Shown here one piece after another: positions 5,529 through 5,617 of a stretch of 5,617 nt of DNA; the first letter of the stretch is position 1; each line of letters starts with the position of its first letter. This DNA is from CAYVQB01 sp964453985. GTDB taxonomy: Bacteria > Babelota > Babeliae > Babelales > UASB340. The stretch lies in contig CAYVQB010000056.1 of NCBI GenBank assembly GCA_964453985.1, positions 1 through 5,617 of the forward strand, in the 5' to 3' direction. The translations under genes and the position numbers were made by a program. Under the pieces are notes generated by a model. That model was not told the origin of the DNA and did no database searches. It worked only from the letters and a program-made list of their open reading frames with translations.

Positions 5529-5617
5529 TTAAACTTTAACAGCTTCTAACAGATCTTGAATGTCTTTTGGAGGCTGGCAAGTGTAATTATATTCTTGGTC
5601 TTTATATTTAAAAGAGA
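5529..5617 (-). CDS. C-terminal fragment of an unidentified protein (5' end outside window)
   Basis: On the - strand a frame enters from the right edge (first full codon 5615-5613) and ends at a TAA at 5531-5529, giving 28 residues: SFKYKDQEYNYTC, then QPPKDIQDLLEAVKV. The composition looks like real protein, with charged and aromatic residues, a Pro-Pro turn and a closing amphipathic helix (DIQDLLEAV). Of the other two frames on this strand, one stops at once and the other gives a less protein-like Ile/Thr/Lys run. It reads in the same direction as the gene starting at 5444, with 84 bp of very AT-rich DNA between them. The piece is too short for a family call. Confidence 0.6.
   Translation of the reverse strand, partial: SFKYKDQEYNYTCQPPKDIQDLLEAVKV

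Noticed and set aside
5461..5530. Near-matching AT inverted repeat (AAAAATTGAATTT at 5461 and AAATTCAAATTTT at 5518) and several -10-like strings upstream of the gene starting at 5444.
   Set aside because: The region is almost pure A/T, so such matches are expected; no -35/-10 pair with proper spacing stands out.
1..5617. Possible CRISPR array, tRNA, rRNA, insertion sequence or toxin-antitoxin pair.
   Set aside because: No regular direct repeats, clover-leaf sequence, transposase motif or small paired genes were seen on either strand.

Overview
The window is AT-rich bacterial DNA: compact, intron-free genes with Shine-Dalgarno sites, short intergenic gaps and overlapping gene ends. Its striking content is a pair of predicted secreted enzymes of the eukaryotic-type cytosolic phospholipase A2 family (PLA2_B / Lysophospholipase catalytic domain). 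Low GC, many signal peptides and eukaryote-like lipases point to a bacterium living in or on protists, such as Dependentiae/TM6, Legionellales or Rickettsiales-type organisms. That placement is inference; no taxonomic marker is present.

Layout from left to right. (1) Positions 1-180, + strand: the last 59 codons of a gene with a beta-strand-rich C-terminus, possibly a TamB/DUF490-like or outer-membrane protein. (2) Positions 132-731, - strand: a predicted exported coiled-coil protein that overlaps gene 1 tail to tail by 49 bp. (3) Positions 732-843: a divergent intergenic region with a perfect TATAAT -10 box for the - strand gene. (4) Positions 844-4769, + strand: a tight three-gene operon encoding a single-HKD phospholipase D/Nuc-like protein, a first cPLA2-like protein (TTG start, 10-bp overlap) and a second cPLA2-like protein (15-bp gap). 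(5) Positions 4758-5444, - strand: an exported helical protein of unknown function, overlapping the operon end by 12 bp and carrying a 15-bp perfect inverted repeat inside its coding region. (6) Positions 5529-5617, - strand: the last 28 codons of another gene.

The three operon products all begin with an N-terminal signal peptide. Two of them keep the full cPLA2 active site (GGG-x-R-A, S-G-S and Asp), and the third keeps a complete HKD motif. The simplest reading is a co-expressed set of exported phosphodiesterase and phospholipase enzymes that act on phospholipid membranes outside the cytoplasm, probably those of a eukaryotic host. Substrate, destination and host role are inferred, not shown by the sequence. 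No tRNA, rRNA, CRISPR array, insertion sequence or convincing rho-independent terminator was seen.
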